Positions 1 through 11,375 of a stretch of 64,000 bases of DNA are shown in pieces. Position 1 is the stretch's first letter. Each line of letters begins with the position of its first letter. The stretch is from Symsagittifera roscoffensis (lineage: Eukaryota > Xenacoelomorpha > Acoela > Convolutidae). The notes beneath the pieces were generated by a model. It had not been told where the DNA came from. It was given only the letters and a program-made list of their open reading frames with translations, and did no database searches. The stretch is from contig NC_087070.1 of the NCBI RefSeq assembly GCF_963678635.1, positions 42,454,988 through 42,518,987 on the forward strand, in the 5' to 3' direction. Made by a program: the position numbers and the translations under genes.

Positions 1-1012
1 CGTCATGGCATCCGGTTGTCCACGCGTATGTGATCCTGAGTCCTCTGTTGTCCTTGTTGTGTTTGAGACTCCCACTTTTATGGCATTCCTTATCCCTCCT
101 GACGCCATGATACTATCAGTCCGTGCTAACTATGTAGATTCGCGTTCCTTTCGTTGTGGTTCCACAAAATCGACTCTAGTTCCGGATGGCTTTTCCACCA
201 TTAATTTATCTTGGGCGAATGAGTTTCTCAAGAAAGCATCCAGTTTGGACTGTATGGCACAAGAACTTTCAGCTAGATTCTTGCCAATTATATCCATTCT
301 GGTCTCTAGAACCCCCATAGTCATACCGTTTCTTCATTTCTCCCATATCCTTCTTGATATGTTTTTCTTGCTCTTTATCGGTAGCTTCTACCTTGTCCGA
401 CATCTGTTGTAGCTTCTCTTCAGTCGCCCTTGCCAGGTCAAAACATTTGTCTGGGTTCTCATTTTTGTTTTGTCGTATTTCCCTTTTAGTTCTTGGCGGT
501 CCTCCTTGCTGTAGTTCAGTTTCTTGTCGATTTGCTCCAACTTTGCCATCAAGTAATCCAGCTCAAGCGAAATTGTTTTTCTTGGTTAGCCGTTGCTCCA
601 TGTGTGACCTGCTCTTCGTCTTATTTGGTTTCTGATGTAATTGCGGAAACTGTTCCAAACGTTTTGCATTTCTCGGTCGTCTGCATAACTTCTTCTTTAT
701 CTTTTGTTTTCATCCCGACCATCGCTGCAATCCTCTCTGTGAACGACGTTCTTTTTGTTTGAGAATCGTCTTTTATCGTTTTCGGCGTGTTGCTTGTTGT
801 TTCGTCTGCATTGTCAAGCGGTGAGAACTCGTTTTCTTTTCTTGTTTTTCTGCATTTAACATTGGTGTTGATTCAGTCGTTTTCGTTTCCACCCCGTCAA
901 TACTCTGATTTCGTGTCCCAAGATCGTCTTCTCTAGCCGGCAAAGTCTGTTCTTCCGTTGCTTTCTCCTTGTCCTGATGTTCTTTTATGCTTCTTGTTTT
1001 GACCATGTTCAC
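1..1012 (-). pseudogene. decayed coiled-coil frame, possibly retroelement gag/ORF1
   Basis: Read on the minus strand from about 1,012 to 130, successive frames carry charged Lys/Glu/Gln-rich stretches. There is an opening piece with MVKTRSIKEHQDKEK, a middle piece with EEKLQQMSDKVEATDKEQEK near 430-340, and a last piece from 324 to 130 ending in KEREST and a stop. Between them lie at least one in-frame stop (about 630) and two frame changes (near 450 and 330), so no single frame is intact. The heptad-like spacing of hydrophobic residues suggests a coiled coil. Such proteins occur as gag/ORF1 of invertebrate retroelements, but no zinc knuckle or RNA-binding motif is visible. It could also be a lost host exon set. 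Assignment is weak. Confidence 0.35.
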
Positions 1013-1280
1013 TGAAATGTTTTTTTTTGACTTTCGGATGTGATGGTGTTAGTCTCAGTTGTGACGAGGTTTGGTTTTGCTTAAGTCCTGTTCCTCTTCT
1101 TTCAGTTATCGATACCCTATTTCTAAATAAACAATTTCCTTTATCTACAAATTTTTTATTTACAAGTCCCTACTGTAAAATCTTATTGAAATTATAACAA
1201 AATTTCCTAATGTATTAAAAACTAAAACAAATCGAATTAGTCTAAATTAGTTTTAAATGTAAATCAATTTCAGTCATTAG

Positions 1281-1950
1281 GACCTGTTGTTCTTGTTTTG
1301 GGATACTTTAATACTTTCCCAGGATTTCTTGGTACTCTCCTAGGACCCTTCGCCCAAGTGTTGGGATACTTCGATGGGGTCGTGGTACACTTTGGTGCGG
1401 TCCTAGTACTTTTATATACCCTCCTAGGAACCATAGTGTTCTGTTTGGGACACTAAGTTACTGTCCCAAGAGTTTTCTAAAAACTCCTAGGACCCTTCGA
1501 TCAAGTGTTGGTACACTTCGTTGCTGTCCCAAGATTTTTCTGAACTCTCCCAGGATCCTTCGCTGGAGTGTTGGGACATTTCGTACTGTCCCTGAACTTT
1601 TCTGAACCCTCCTAGGAGACTTCGCTTGAGTTTTGGGACACTTCGTTACTATCCCAGGACTTTTCTGAACCCTCCTAGGACCCTTCGCTCAAGTGTTGGG
1701 ACACTTGGTACTGTCCCAGGACTTTTCTGAACCCTCCTAGGAGACTTCGCTTGAGTGTTGGGACACTTCGTACTGTCCCAGGACTTTTCTGAACCCTCCT
1801 AGGAGACTTCGCTCGAGTGTTGGGACACTTCGTACTGTCCCAGGTCTTCTCTGAACCCTCCTAGGAGACTTCGCTCGAGTGTTGGGACAATGGGATCTCT
1901 TGTTCCTTATTGTTGGGACAGTCGGATCTCCTGTTCCTTAGTGTTGGGAA
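1281..1950. repeat. 62-bp tandem repeat, about ten units
   Basis: The segment CTGAACCCTCCTAGGAGACT recurs at 1,602, 1,665, 1,727, 1,789 and 1,851, with spacings of 63, 62, 62 and 62. Each unit contains a TGTTGGGACACTTCG stretch and CTGTCCCAGGACTTTTC. The left units (1,281-1,600) are more diverged than the right ones, as expected if the array grew at its right side. No frame is conserved across it. Confidence 0.9.
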
Positions 1951-2724
1951 TACGACTTGTTAGCAAGTGCCTTATGATTTCCAACTCGTTAAAAGCCAAT
2001 TAAAATTGATCAGGAAGCGTAAAATTTTAACTGAGAAAAATGAGAAAAAAGTTTTTAAAAATGGTAAGTACGCTCAAAATTCAGAGGCGACTAATGTGGT
2101 CTTTTCGTAAAAAAATGTCTTGTACTTGATTGCCACGCGTTTTTCCTCCCCCCTACTAACGATCTTAATGGGTATTCTCCTTTTGGATTCCAAAAACCGT
2201 CTATTTCCGACCCCCCCCCCCCCCCCACCCAATCCGACCAGGTTACCTACCTTGATTCGATCTTAAAATTGGATATCCTCGCGTTTTAACTCTTGTTCTG
2301 AGTCTAAAGATGGATCGTTTCAGACTCTGGGTCTACTAAGGTAACTAAATCGACGATATCGATTGTGTAATTACTATAATGTGTCCGCTTTTTTACACTT
2401 TTCAACCACCAACCTCTATCTTAACCAGCCCCCTTCTAACCTTCACCCTGTCTAGCCCCACACTTAAGCTGAAAATTACCCTAAGAGCGATGGGTGCTAA
2501 ACCTCTCGAGAGAAAAACGTAGAACTTGTTTCCAAGCTCTGCTCAAGTAAAAAAATTTCCTCAAAACTGTGGGTAGGCCTCGTTTCGGAAAACGCACCGG
2601 TTTCTCAAATTTTCTTAAAAAGCTAGGTGAACCTGTTCCCGTTGAACCGCACCATCGGTACTCTAGATTGGGCATGTAGCCCAGAACTGTGTCAAGTGGG
2701 TTTGTTCCCGTAGTCTTGATGTCC
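1951..2724. other. unassigned AT-rich DNA with a C16 tract
   Basis: No gene recognised. A run of 16 C residues lies at 2,211-2,226. The minus frame at 2,481-2,675 shows no motif and is probably chance, or the outer part of the adjoining inverted repeat. Confidence 0.5.
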
Positions 2725-3423
2725 CCAATCTAGAAAATAAGAACGCCCCCATACAAAGGTCTTAAAATACCTAAAACACGCGAACGCCGTTAAGAATAGG
2801 GTTGGATTCTTTTGTATAGTTTTTTTTTATTTGACAGTGGACCTTATCCATTTCAGATGGATCAATCTAAAAATTATCCCTAACTCAACATAACAATATA
2901 AAACAGACTCAAAAAAATTAAATTAGGCACTCACATACCAACACAAACTCTAGAATTGAGTAACTAAACTATAAAGCAACTCTAGAATTGATTGGGTAAT
3001 TAAGTTTAACTCGAAAAGTTTGTAATGAATAAATTTCTGCTCAGGAAATAAGATTTGGGTCTGGACCATTGGGCAATTTCGGTTGTCCACCTTTCCACCG
3101 AAGGTTTTTTCTGGTCCACTCGAATTTACACTCCCTCCACTCGCGATTACTTTCTGTCTTCTGCCAAGAACAAGACAGCTCTACTCTCGTTCGAATTATG
3201 TATCGGAAATTGCGATTAGCAATTTCCAACTGCTATTTTTTGACGATTTTCCCGCGATTGTAGTTCGAATCTTCTGATCTTATTTTCTGATATTTTCAGT
3301 TGTCGCGAGAAACTTGAGCATGACATGCTCAATTCGATTTTTTGAAAAATTACGTTTCACCCCAAAATCAAGACTAAACGTTTTCTCAAGGTCAATTTTC
3401 CAAATATGACCAAATGGCACAAG
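2725..3423 (-). repeat. left arm of the inverted repeat
   Basis: Matches the reverse complement of 4,113-4,815 over its whole length with substitutions and short gaps. The minus frame at 3,041-3,229 and the plus frame at 4,197-4,487 are the same stretch of the repeat (shared RVELS and weak downstream similarity), so neither is likely to be an independent gene. Confidence 0.75.
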
Positions 3424-3429
3424 GTTGCA

Positions 3430-3803
3430 AAATTTAACCAATGTTCAAGTGGTTTTCACCACAGGAAAGCTAGAATCATGTTTACCATCACTGAAATCAG
3501 CATTTGCTAATGACCGCAAAACAAGAGTGGTTAATAAATTGACATGTAGTGGTTTATTTCCACCTATGTCGGACACACAGTTCGACATAAGACCAATAGA
3601 ATCGGGGAACATAAGAAAGCAGACTCACCGGTAGGCCTTCACCTTCAGCAATGTAGTCTTGAAGGAAATAGCGCAGATCTTAGTTGGCAAATTGTAGTTA
3701 CGTCAAACAACCAAACAAAACTTAACACTAGAGGCGAAATATATCAGAAAAGAGAAAACTGTAACACGCGCGATGAGTTTAGGACCAGGGAGTTAACACT
3801 GAA
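3430..3803 (+). pseudogene. GIY-YIG endonuclease fragment of a Penelope-like element
   Basis: The plus strand encodes TRVVNKLTCSG, then after a frame change near 3,563 YVGHTVRHKTNRIGEHKKAD, SPVGLHLQQC, LSWQIV and finally NTRDEFRTRELTLK. This order is characteristic of the C-terminal GIY-YIG nuclease of Penelope-like retroelements: YVGQT-RH, EH, SPVG-H-C, W-I, then NTRDE-R-RELTL. The conserved GIY-YIG Arg and His-containing region is present, but the frame is broken and no RT precedes it. Non-functional remnant. Confidence 0.7.
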
Positions 3804-4112
3804 AATATTCTCAAAATATTTTTCGGTTTTTGATTCAAAACGTATGTCACAATCAAAATTATGACTCAGAAACTTCCAGACATATTAATTATAAATTGTT
3901 TAATTAATTTAAGAGGTTAAAAGTTTGGTTATTTTAATTAGTATTTTTAGAAGTCAACGGTGATTGACACATTTTTAACATCATGGTTTTAACCAAAATT
4001 TATGTGAATTATTGTAAATAATTTTTGTAAATTGATGTTTTATCGACATTTAAATTAGTTTATTGTAAAAATCCTGAGGATGCACATAGTTGCAAAAACG
4101 TTTGGAGTTTAC
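3804..4112. other. AT-rich spacer inside the Penelope-like remnant
   Basis: Follows the nuclease remnant and leads into the right arm. It is rich in TTAATT/AAATTA words and no gene is seen. Probably the 3' untranslated part of the element. Confidence 0.45.
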
Positions 4113-4815
4113 TCTTGTGCCAGTCGGTCATGTCTGGAGGTTTCACCTTGAGAAACACGTAATTATGGAGTGAAGTTTTAATTTTAAAAATTTCGAATGG
4201 AGCCTGTCATGCTCAGTTTTCTCGAACCAACTGAAAACGCAAAAAGAAAAATCAGAACGACCGAATTAACAATTGCGGGAAACTACTCAGGAAAAAGGCA
4301 GGAAATTGCTGTTCGCAAATTCTCGATACGAAATAATAAGAGAGTAGAGCTGTCTTATCCCGAAAACAGGAGAATAGAACACAGACTTGAGAAAGGACGA
4401 TTATTCGAACGGAACAGAGTGAACATTCAATGGAAGAGAGGACAACTCGAGTGTCCCGATGGTTCATTCAGAAACTTTGATTCTTGAGACAGAACTTACT
4501 TCTGTTGTTAAAACTAATTAGCATCAAACTTATTTAGTTGTATTATTTAATTCTCAAGCTGCTTGTCTTTTAATTACTCCTCATACTCAAGCGCATCGAC
4601 ATGTGAGTTCTCAATTTAAATTTCTCGAGTGTATTTTATGATAGTTATGTTGAGATAAGGCGAGTTTTAGGTTGATCCATCTGTAATGGATCAAAGTTCC
4701 ACTGTCCAATAAAAAGTAACTAAGCGGATTGTTCCGACCCGGTTTTTAACGGCGTTCATGTATTTTGGGTATTTCGAGACCTAAGTATGGGGACGTTCTT
4801 ATTTCTAGAGTGGGG
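4113..4815 (+). repeat. right arm of the inverted repeat
   Basis: Reverse-complement partner of 2,725-3,423. The 96-codon plus frame at 4,197-4,487 lies wholly inside it and has no recognisable domain. Confidence 0.75.
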
Positions 4816-6564
4816 GGTATTTTGGTAGTGGCCTTTAAGCTGTAACGGGTTCTAGTCTCATGTCGCAAGCGAACCGAATTGGCTCCGACCGTTCTTGAGG
4901 TAGAAAAACACAAGAGATAGTGTCCCTGACTCTTGAGCCAATGGTTATAGGGCCTATTTTTCTTAAGCCTCATATGTGACTAAAGTAGGCGACTGTTACA
5001 TCTTTATCAAATATCCCTTCAAAGGTTCAATCCATCTCTAATGGAGCTCATATATAACTCATTAAAAAGATGTTTAGTTATGGTATCTAGCCCTGTTTTT
5101 TACAAAAATCACGTTGACTGGGGATCCGAGACCCAGCTATAATATTTTTTGCAACTTTACGAAAGCTGATTAAAAGTCGTTTGGCTGATGGCCTAAAAAC
5201 GGCGTAATGATAATTAGCCCTTAAACTAATCAGAAAGTTAACTGGCTAGGTCGAGACGGTAAAAAACGAGTAGAATTAAGGTAACTGACGTCAGTCAGTC
5301 GTCAATAGGGACCTTTTCTACGCTCTGTCACTGTAATTTCTGACCGATTATTAAATGAGGAGTCAATTCACGCGAGGATCTTAGAAGCAGGGAGCTGACA
5401 CAAGCTATAGTTCCAAAGTCGAAAGTTTGAATTTAAGAAACTAGTTAAAAGTACAAAGCACCCAGAAAATTTTTAAATTTTAAGCGTAATTTGTAAATTG
5501 TTCTCCTAATTTATGCATCTTTATTTGTCTTTCACTCCATTTAAAACGTCAATTTTATTTTAGAAAAAATATGTTTTTGTGTGTGGTGTTTGCGGTAAGT
5601 CGATGTCTTAAATATCTGTATTCTCTAAAATATAGGCTCTTTTCCAGATCCTCCATTGATTTTTTCTGAAATTCTAAGCATCAAAGTTTCTGTAAATGCA
5701 TCAAAACGTATAAGCATGAACCGGTGAACAAAATCTTACATCATTGCTTTCATGCAAAATTTTGAACAACTTAATTCTGTAATTTTACTAGGGCTGGGAA
5801 ACTGGAAAAGAGCCGAAAATTTGAATAAAAAAGCTAGCCGACGCAAACAGAGACATAAAGATGTATCATGAAGGGGGCCAGCGTATGAACGGGCCAGCAT
5901 TTCTTTAGTGCACTAGAGGTTTAAGTGGCGATACTAATGAATCAGAACTTACTGACTTGAAATTGGCGATTGAAACTGAAGTTTTAAAAAAAGGGAATCG
6001 ACCATGTGAGGAAAAAGTTATTACACATGCTTTAATTTCAAGCAAAATAAAAAACAACCAATTGATCCCGATGTCCCTATAGGATGTTTTCAACAAAAAA
6101 CTCAGCTTGAAAGATTTTGGAAATTGATAAAAGTTGATGGCTTCATATTTTTTTTCTACGAATTTCATTTGTGAAAAATCTTCAAAAAGTTTTTCGGCTT
6201 GTATATATTGCCAACATTTTAACATCAAATATCTTTCCACTTAGCTTCTGTTATTGTTCTTTCAAAAAGTTAGATTTCATCAGCAGGCTGAGTTAAAAAC
6301 TCAAACTGCAACATTTTTTTCAATTTCTAGTCCCTCATCAGACCCTCAATAGCAAACGCATTAAAAGTTCAACTGACCCGCGTTAACATAAACAATACCT
6401 CCAAACGGAGCCTTAAGATTAAGAGAAACGCTATACGCCTCTCCCTTAATAGATGCGCCTCAGTTTTATGCTGAAGTGGAAAAACGCATAAAAACTGCGC
6501 GTCTCGAGCTTTCGGTACCCATGGAATTACAATAGAATTACAATAATTCAATTGAAACGTCCCC
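4816..6564. other. intergenic, no gene recognised
   Basis: AT-rich. The longest frames (minus 4,746-4,973 and minus 5,905-6,240) show no motif, no splice context and ordinary AT-rich composition. The arms of the neighbouring inverted repeat may fade out past 4,815. Confidence 0.5.
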
Positions 6565-7115
6565 ATGAAACAGTGCTAGACTATCTCACAAATATCATAG
6601 ACCTTAGTTTACGCTCTTCGCAAATTCCATCCATTTGGATAACAGCCACCTTACTTCTCGTCTAGCCCCTGAAAGACCCCACGCTTTCCAAATCCTATCG
6701 TCATATTTCCTTATTTAGCCCCGTTATTCTTAATAATTACCTTAAAACCTAGTCACAGCAACACGGCTTTTGACCCCTGCACTCCACCAACAGGGTCCTA
6801 ATCTCGCTACAATTTAATTTCGCATGGCTTCTTGCTTCTTGCAGCCTTAGATTTATCGAAAGCCTTCGATTATATGAACCACACGCTCATTGATAAATTT
6901 GCTAAATCCTCACTGCAATAGTCTGCAGTGGAGTCCTTCGAGGCTCAGTTATATCCTCAACATTTTGCAACTACTATGTCCACGATTCCCCTTCTCTGCC
7001 CGAAAGTATATCCATTATATCTAACGCGGACGACTTCAATGTCTTCACCCAAGGCATAACTATCAAAACTCTATCTTCTCTCTCCGCTGACCTAGACTCT
7101 ATCTACACTTGTTTC
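6565..7115 (+). pseudogene. CR1/Jockey-type non-LTR reverse transcriptase fragment
   Basis: Plus-strand translation shows the ordered RT landmarks of the Jockey/CR1 group: IPSIWITATLL, PLKDPTLSKSYRHISL, QHGF-PLHST, ALDLSKAFDYMNH (6,842-6,884), GVLRGSVIS, then NADDFNVF at about 7,015-7,040 where active enzymes have YADD. Several stops (for example after LLLV and NNYLKT) and frame changes break it, and the Tyr of the catalytic motif is replaced by Asn. The neighbouring fragment at 8,148-8,745 is the C-terminal part of a similar protein but on the opposite strand, so they are separate insertions. Confidence 0.7.
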
Positions 7116-7129
7116 CTTATGGAATCTGG

Positions 7130-7215
7130 ACATTTTTCAGGCCCTATGACTTGTCTTTTGTTAAAGACCGCGCCTTTTGAATATAAGGTCTTGGGTTTGA
7201 GTCCGAGCCGGGCTT
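7130..7215 (+). repeat. tRNA-like SINE head
   Basis: A tRNA-like order is visible: TATGACTTGTCTTTTGTTAA resembling an A box and D arm, a CCTT...AAGG anticodon-like stem, then GGGTTTGAGTCC matching a B box within a CTTGG/CCGAG T stem. No aminoacyl stem pairs well, so this is a tRNA-derived repeat rather than a tRNA gene. Confidence 0.45.
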
Positions 7216-7339
7216 CGATTATTTGTCGGTGTGTGGAACTTGATGTTTTGTCTACTCGTGTTTGTTGGCTTACATTCCAAACCGTGGATTTTTTTAAAGC
7301 ATCAATTGATGATTTCTTAGCCTTCAAGTGTGCTTAAGA

Positions 7340-8147
7340 TTTTTTTTACTTTTTTAAGTCCCGGGATCTTGAAAACTTTACAAAAAGTTTTCTGGGTGTT
7401 GAGAAAAATCGGTCAAAAGTTTTTGATTTTTGTCTAATTTTTAGAAAGTAAAGCGCGCGAAAAACTCATTAATAAGCTTTATTCAGCTCTATAAAAAATT
7501 ATTCTTTTACTTTTAGGTGTGTTTAACTAGTTTTCGAAGTTTAGTTTAGCGCATCCTCAGATCTAATAAAACAAATAATAATTTTGCAATCATCTATTGT
7601 TTTAAAATAATCAATTGGTTTGGTTTTCATATTAATACTAATTTTATGAAGATTGCTTCAGTCTAATAGAACTATGGCTATTTTTCCCCTGCGCTCAAAA
7701 GGCAACTAAAAGAGGGCTTTACAAGGTCAAGTATTAAGAACAAATATGTTTGTCATGGCCCAAATAAACTGCATGCTTAAATAAACCGAAACAATCAGAC
7801 AACTTGAACAAAAAGTTTAGCTAGGTTGGCGGATAGGGAGGAGGGGGTGGATCTGGAGAGATAAAAGACAGAATTCTGAAAAGTCAGGCGACGCGGCAAA
7901 AAGCGATTCCGATTGAAAATAAAGTAATTTCAGGGTCAAGAAAAATCGGTTTGAAATTGTTATTTCATCTATTAACGCGGTCAAGTAAGTCTTGTGGGAG
8001 AGAAATAAATATCTATTTAAGAATGAAGCCTAGTTTTTGTTTAGTCGATTTTGCCTTATTTTCGTCATAAGTTTCAAGTCAAGTCAATTCAAGTTTTTAT
8101 GACCATTAGGCAGTGCCTCTTGTGGTCATTTCAAATGTTTTTTGTTC
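7340..8147. other. intergenic, no gene recognised
   Basis: AT-rich with no convincing frame. A short match to spacer DNA near 53,062 (AAATATGTTTGTCATGGCC at about 7,743) marks another dispersed repeat. Confidence 0.5.
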
Positions 8148-8745
8148 CTATCTCCGTTCGAATTCGTACATGTCGATTCCAATCGCTTTCCAATGTTTGT
8201 CCAGTTTCCACTTGAATTCGTCGATGGTCTTGCTTTGCACTGTTTCCTGTGGCAGATTGTTCCAGTCGAGAGGTGCTCTAATCGTGAAGAAATTTTTTCG
8301 CATTTCTAGATTTGCTTTACGTACTACTACTTTACATGCGTTACCTCTAGAATCCCTATCATTCCGCTCGAATAGTCCCGCAGTGGCATTCCTATCATAC
8401 AAACCATAGCAGATTTTATACATTTCTATCATTGTCCTTCTTTTCCTTCTGTATTCCAGCGATGATAGATTCAGTTCTTTAAGGCGTTCGTAATATGATA
8501 GATTTTTCATACCACTAACTAGACGCGTCGCTGTTCTTTGTACGTTTTCTAAGATCTTTTGATGCTTCATCAGTCTTGGGTGCCAGATTAAGTTCGCAAA
8601 TTCAAGGTGTGGCCGTATCAAGCATTTGTAGATGTTTAAAAATACTTGTATCGTGACTTTAGTGAAGCTTTTCTTAATTACTGCTATCATGCCGTTTGCC
8701 TTATTGGCTTTTTTAGTGATGTTTGTTTCGAATAAAAGAGTTTGA
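8148..8745 (-). pseudogene. C-terminal part of a non-LTR retrotransposon RT
   Basis: A 180-codon open minus frame, extendable upstream to about 8,745 (ETNITKKANKANGMIAV), contains YKCLIRPHLEFANLIWHP, ENVQRTATRLVSGMKNLSY, YERLKELNLSSLEYRRKR, MIEMYKI and DWNNLPQETV. These are the thumb and C-terminal signatures following the RT palm in CR1/Jockey-like elements: LVRPHLEYA--W, Q-RATKLV--L, L-L-SLEYRR-R-DMIE-YKI, WN-LP. The frame ends with FERR and a stop. The catalytic palm is missing, so this is a 5'-truncated copy, but the remaining frame is intact, suggesting a fairly recent insertion. Confidence 0.8.
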
Positions 8746-9035
8746 ACCTGGGCAGGGTCGGATCTTTTTAATGAACTTTTTCGTATACTAGTTAAAATGC
8801 GTCCGCTCTATAAATTGAGGCATGTTAATTGGTACTGCTAATACGTGATAATTGGCTGGTACTGCTAATACGTGATAATTGACTGGTACTGCTAATACGT
8901 GATAATTGGCTTGCGTCACTTGAGAAATTTTATAGACTCAGAGTTCTACTCATTCAGTTTTCCCAGTAGCGTTATCGGTCATATTTTTGCTTGTTTGTGC
9001 GAAGTGCAAGTTAGCCTCTGTGTAAAAACTATTAT
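8746..9035 (+). repeat. dispersed repeat S1, copy 1 (SINE body)
   Basis: Shares with 22,505-22,828 the ordered blocks GAACCTGGGCAGGGTCGG, GTATACTAGTTAAAATGCGT, CCGCTCTATAAATTGAGGCA, CAGTAGCGTTATCGGTCATA and GCCTCTGTGT. This copy begins at the truncated RT and lacks the complete tRNA-like head found in copy 2. The plus frame 8,899-9,081 is contained in it and is not a gene. Confidence 0.8.
8830..8910. repeat. 27-bp tandem triplication
   Basis: TGGTACTGCTAATACGTGAT plus AATTGGC repeats three times (8,830, 8,857, 8,884) with one difference. It sits inside the S1 body, where copy 2 has only a degenerate single unit. Confidence 0.95.
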
Positions 9036-9514
9036 TTCGATCGACGAAAATTTATTGAATAAAAAACCACCCCAAGCATAAATCTTCCGTTTTCTTCGAA
9101 AATCGGAAAATTAATAATTTAGTTGGTACATTCTATGCTACTTTAACAGCAATTGGTTTTGTTGTTACTTAGTTAGCTTTCAGTTATTTCATGATTTTTC
9201 TTGTTGAGATTGTTTCGTACAATCCTGCAGTATTTGTGAAACTAAAAACCACCGAGGATTTTACTTGCTGAACATAAAGTATATGTACTAGATGTTACAT
9301 TTTACCAACGGTTTAAAATAAGTTATTTAAAATCGCATCATCGATATCAGGGTAAATTTTGAAATTTCTGGTTTTAAGATTGTCAGTTTTTTTCTTTTTG
9401 CTTTTTTTGAGTAAATTTTCTATAGTTTTTTGTGGAGCCTGTCTTTTTGGAAATTTAATTATTTAAATTTGTTGTCATTCAAAACATGGGCAAATGATGA
9501 AAGAGAAGCTCTGA
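9036..9514. other. intergenic, no gene recognised
   Basis: AT-rich, no frame or motif of note. Confidence 0.5.
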
Positions 9515-9641
9515 TCATTTGCTCTCGTTCAATGTAAAAATTTCACTGAATTTCGAAAGAAGTGTTTTCCAAAATGGACTTCGAAAACAGGCATTTTAGA
9601 GAGTAAAATCCTGAATTTGCGGTTAATTTTGTCCACTAGTG
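9515..9641. mobile_element. end of a TA-flanked small inverted-repeat element
   Basis: About 130 bp matching 9,997-10,121 in direct orientation (GATCATTTGCT, CCAAAATGG, GAGAGTAAAA, TTAATTTTGTCCACTAGTG), ending in AGTG followed by TA. This is the terminus of a second member of the family that abuts the complete member. Confidence 0.55.
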
Positions 9642-9647
9642 TAATTA

Positions 9648-10121
9648 CACGAGTGGAGAAAAGTGTCTATAACTCTTAAAAATTTAGACTCTTAAAACTT
9701 TTAAAGTTTAACGCGTACCTTTTTTCCGCACTAACCATTTGAAGTGTTTATCAGTGTTTTCCGGGTCTGAAAATGCCAATTTTCATCATCTGCAAAAAAA
9801 TTTTCATTTCGCGTGTAAATGTATGAAACAGCTGAGTTTGGTGAAGTTTTCGAACTGATTTTTTCAATTTTCTCGCTGAGAATGTTTCATGTCGCATGAA
9901 CAATTTTTTTACTCCGCTGGTTTGAGAAAGAGTTCACTACGATGTAAAATGTAAAACCTAGCGCAGACGGTGAAAACTGGCATTTTCAGACCCGGATCAT
10001 TTGCTGCCGGTCCATTTACAAGTTTTGTCAAAATTTCAAGTTAATATTGTCCAAAATGGTCCTTAGAGTTGAATTTTTGAGAGTAAAAGCCTAAATTTGC
10101 GTTTAATTTTGTCCACTAGTG
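9648..10121. mobile_element. MITE-like element with TA target duplication
   Basis: Starts CACGAGTGGAGAAAA and ends TTTTGTCCACTAGTG, which are imperfect inverted ends, with TA on both sides (9,646-9,647 and 10,122-10,123). Internally, CCGGGTCTGAAAATGCCA near 9,762 is repeated in inverted orientation near 9,980. No transposase frame. TA duplication and these ends suggest a Tc1/mariner-mobilised MITE. Confidence 0.6.
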
Positions 10122-10123
10122 TA

Positions 10124-11304
10124 TGTGTTTCAGCAAATTCATCAATAGTCTTATTAGCTGTTTTATATTCAACTGTTTGCAAGTGTTTGCGAACGGCAAC
10201 TTCGTTATTTGTAACAATGACTCCTGGTCTACGTTATCCTAATTTTGCAAAATGAAGGTACAAACATGTTGTAAGACCCAGAATACAAGCTAATTCAGAT
10301 TGCAGTTCCAACATTTTTTTTCAATTGAGTATTAAGGTATTATTGAGGACTGACTGGTGTATTCTTATCATTCAAATTGGTAAATGTGAACAAAAATTGG
10401 ACAGGCGCTGAACCGGATAATCATTAATCAAGCCGCAAATCTAGCGTGTACATGAATATGAATGATGGCTGAATCCAGCTCTGCGCAAGGAAATTTGGCT
10501 GTCTTTCGTATTGATGGTTGAATTATTGAACGATTAGCTGGGGCATGCATGGTATTGTATGAACACTAAATTCACATTACATAGTAGAAAATAGTGTAGT
10601 TACTGTAAAGTGGTGCTCTAAGTGCTCTGCATTTAGAAATCAAGTGTTACCGTTAAACAAACAAAAATGAACATGATTTTAGCTAACACAAATCTGGATT
10701 TTTTGTTAAAGAGGTTATTTTTGCGTTCGAGTTATTCGCCAAGTGACTATGAAACTACTCGCTCTGTTTTTTTGCTTGTAATCTCTAGTTATTTTTTTCG
10801 TCCTACTTGATTTTTTATTTTAGTGATTCGCCTAAAATATATATATTATTATAAATACAAGAACGCCTCTGCTCGTGACTAGATTGTTAAATATAGAGCT
10901 AAGTTTTGAAAAGGATATATTATAAATGCATGAATAAATTGAAGGATATGCTTGGACGATTCGAGACAAGATTGTATGTATCTAAACTTTGAAGAGACGA
11001 CTATTAAGCCGAAAATGACGTAAGTTTTGAAAATATTCGTTGATAACCGCACAATTTGTATGTAGGTTGAAATAGCGCCAGGAAATGAATATATATGTAT
11101 GTGAACAAATATGAATGAACTCCAGTATGTGTGAATGAATGAACTGAAGGAATCCGTGCACCTAGCAGACTGATCCAATAGTCGACCTTTAAAAACTAAT
11201 TTTGATACATAATTTTTGAAAATACCCAGAAAAAAATGATGGTAAATCAAGTATTTCTGTTTTTTTTTTAATTTTTGCCATGTGTTAACATACTTACGTA
11301 ACTT
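10124..11304. other. intergenic, no gene recognised
   Basis: AT-rich. The 123-codon minus frame at 10,879-11,250 is rich in Phe, Ile and Ser without a motif and is probably a composition artefact. Confidence 0.5.
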
Positions 11305-11375
11305 TGGTAAGCTGGCTAGTTATCGTCTCTCAATCGAAAGGGCGGTGGTTCGACGTTCGAGGCTCAGATGATCCG
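11305..11375 (+). repeat. tRNA-like SINE head
   Basis: TAAGCTGGCTAGTTATCG resembles an A box and GGTTCGACGTTCGAGGC a B box, about 40 bp apart. No complete cloverleaf. Confidence 0.35.

Larger units (their letters stand above)
2725..4815 (+). mobile_element. Penelope-like element remnant with inverted arms
   Basis: Two arms of about 700 bp in opposite orientation, 2,725-3,423 and 4,113-4,815, flank a GIY-YIG nuclease remnant. Shared blocks include CTAGAAATAAGAACGYCCCC, CAGATGGATCAAYCTAAAA and GACAGCTCTACTCTC, read plus on the left and minus on the right. By eye the arms are clearly related but well diverged. Penelope-like retroelements are known for RT plus GIY-YIG proteins and for terminal repeats in direct or inverted orientation. 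Here the RT part is absent, so this looks like a 5'-truncated copy. Confidence 0.6.

Noticed and set aside
5905-6240. 111-codon minus ORF
   Set aside because: No recognisable domain, no supporting context; length within chance for this much sequence.
10879-11250. 123-codon minus ORF rich in Phe, Ile, Ser
   Set aside because: No motif, signal or splice context; composition follows AT-rich DNA.
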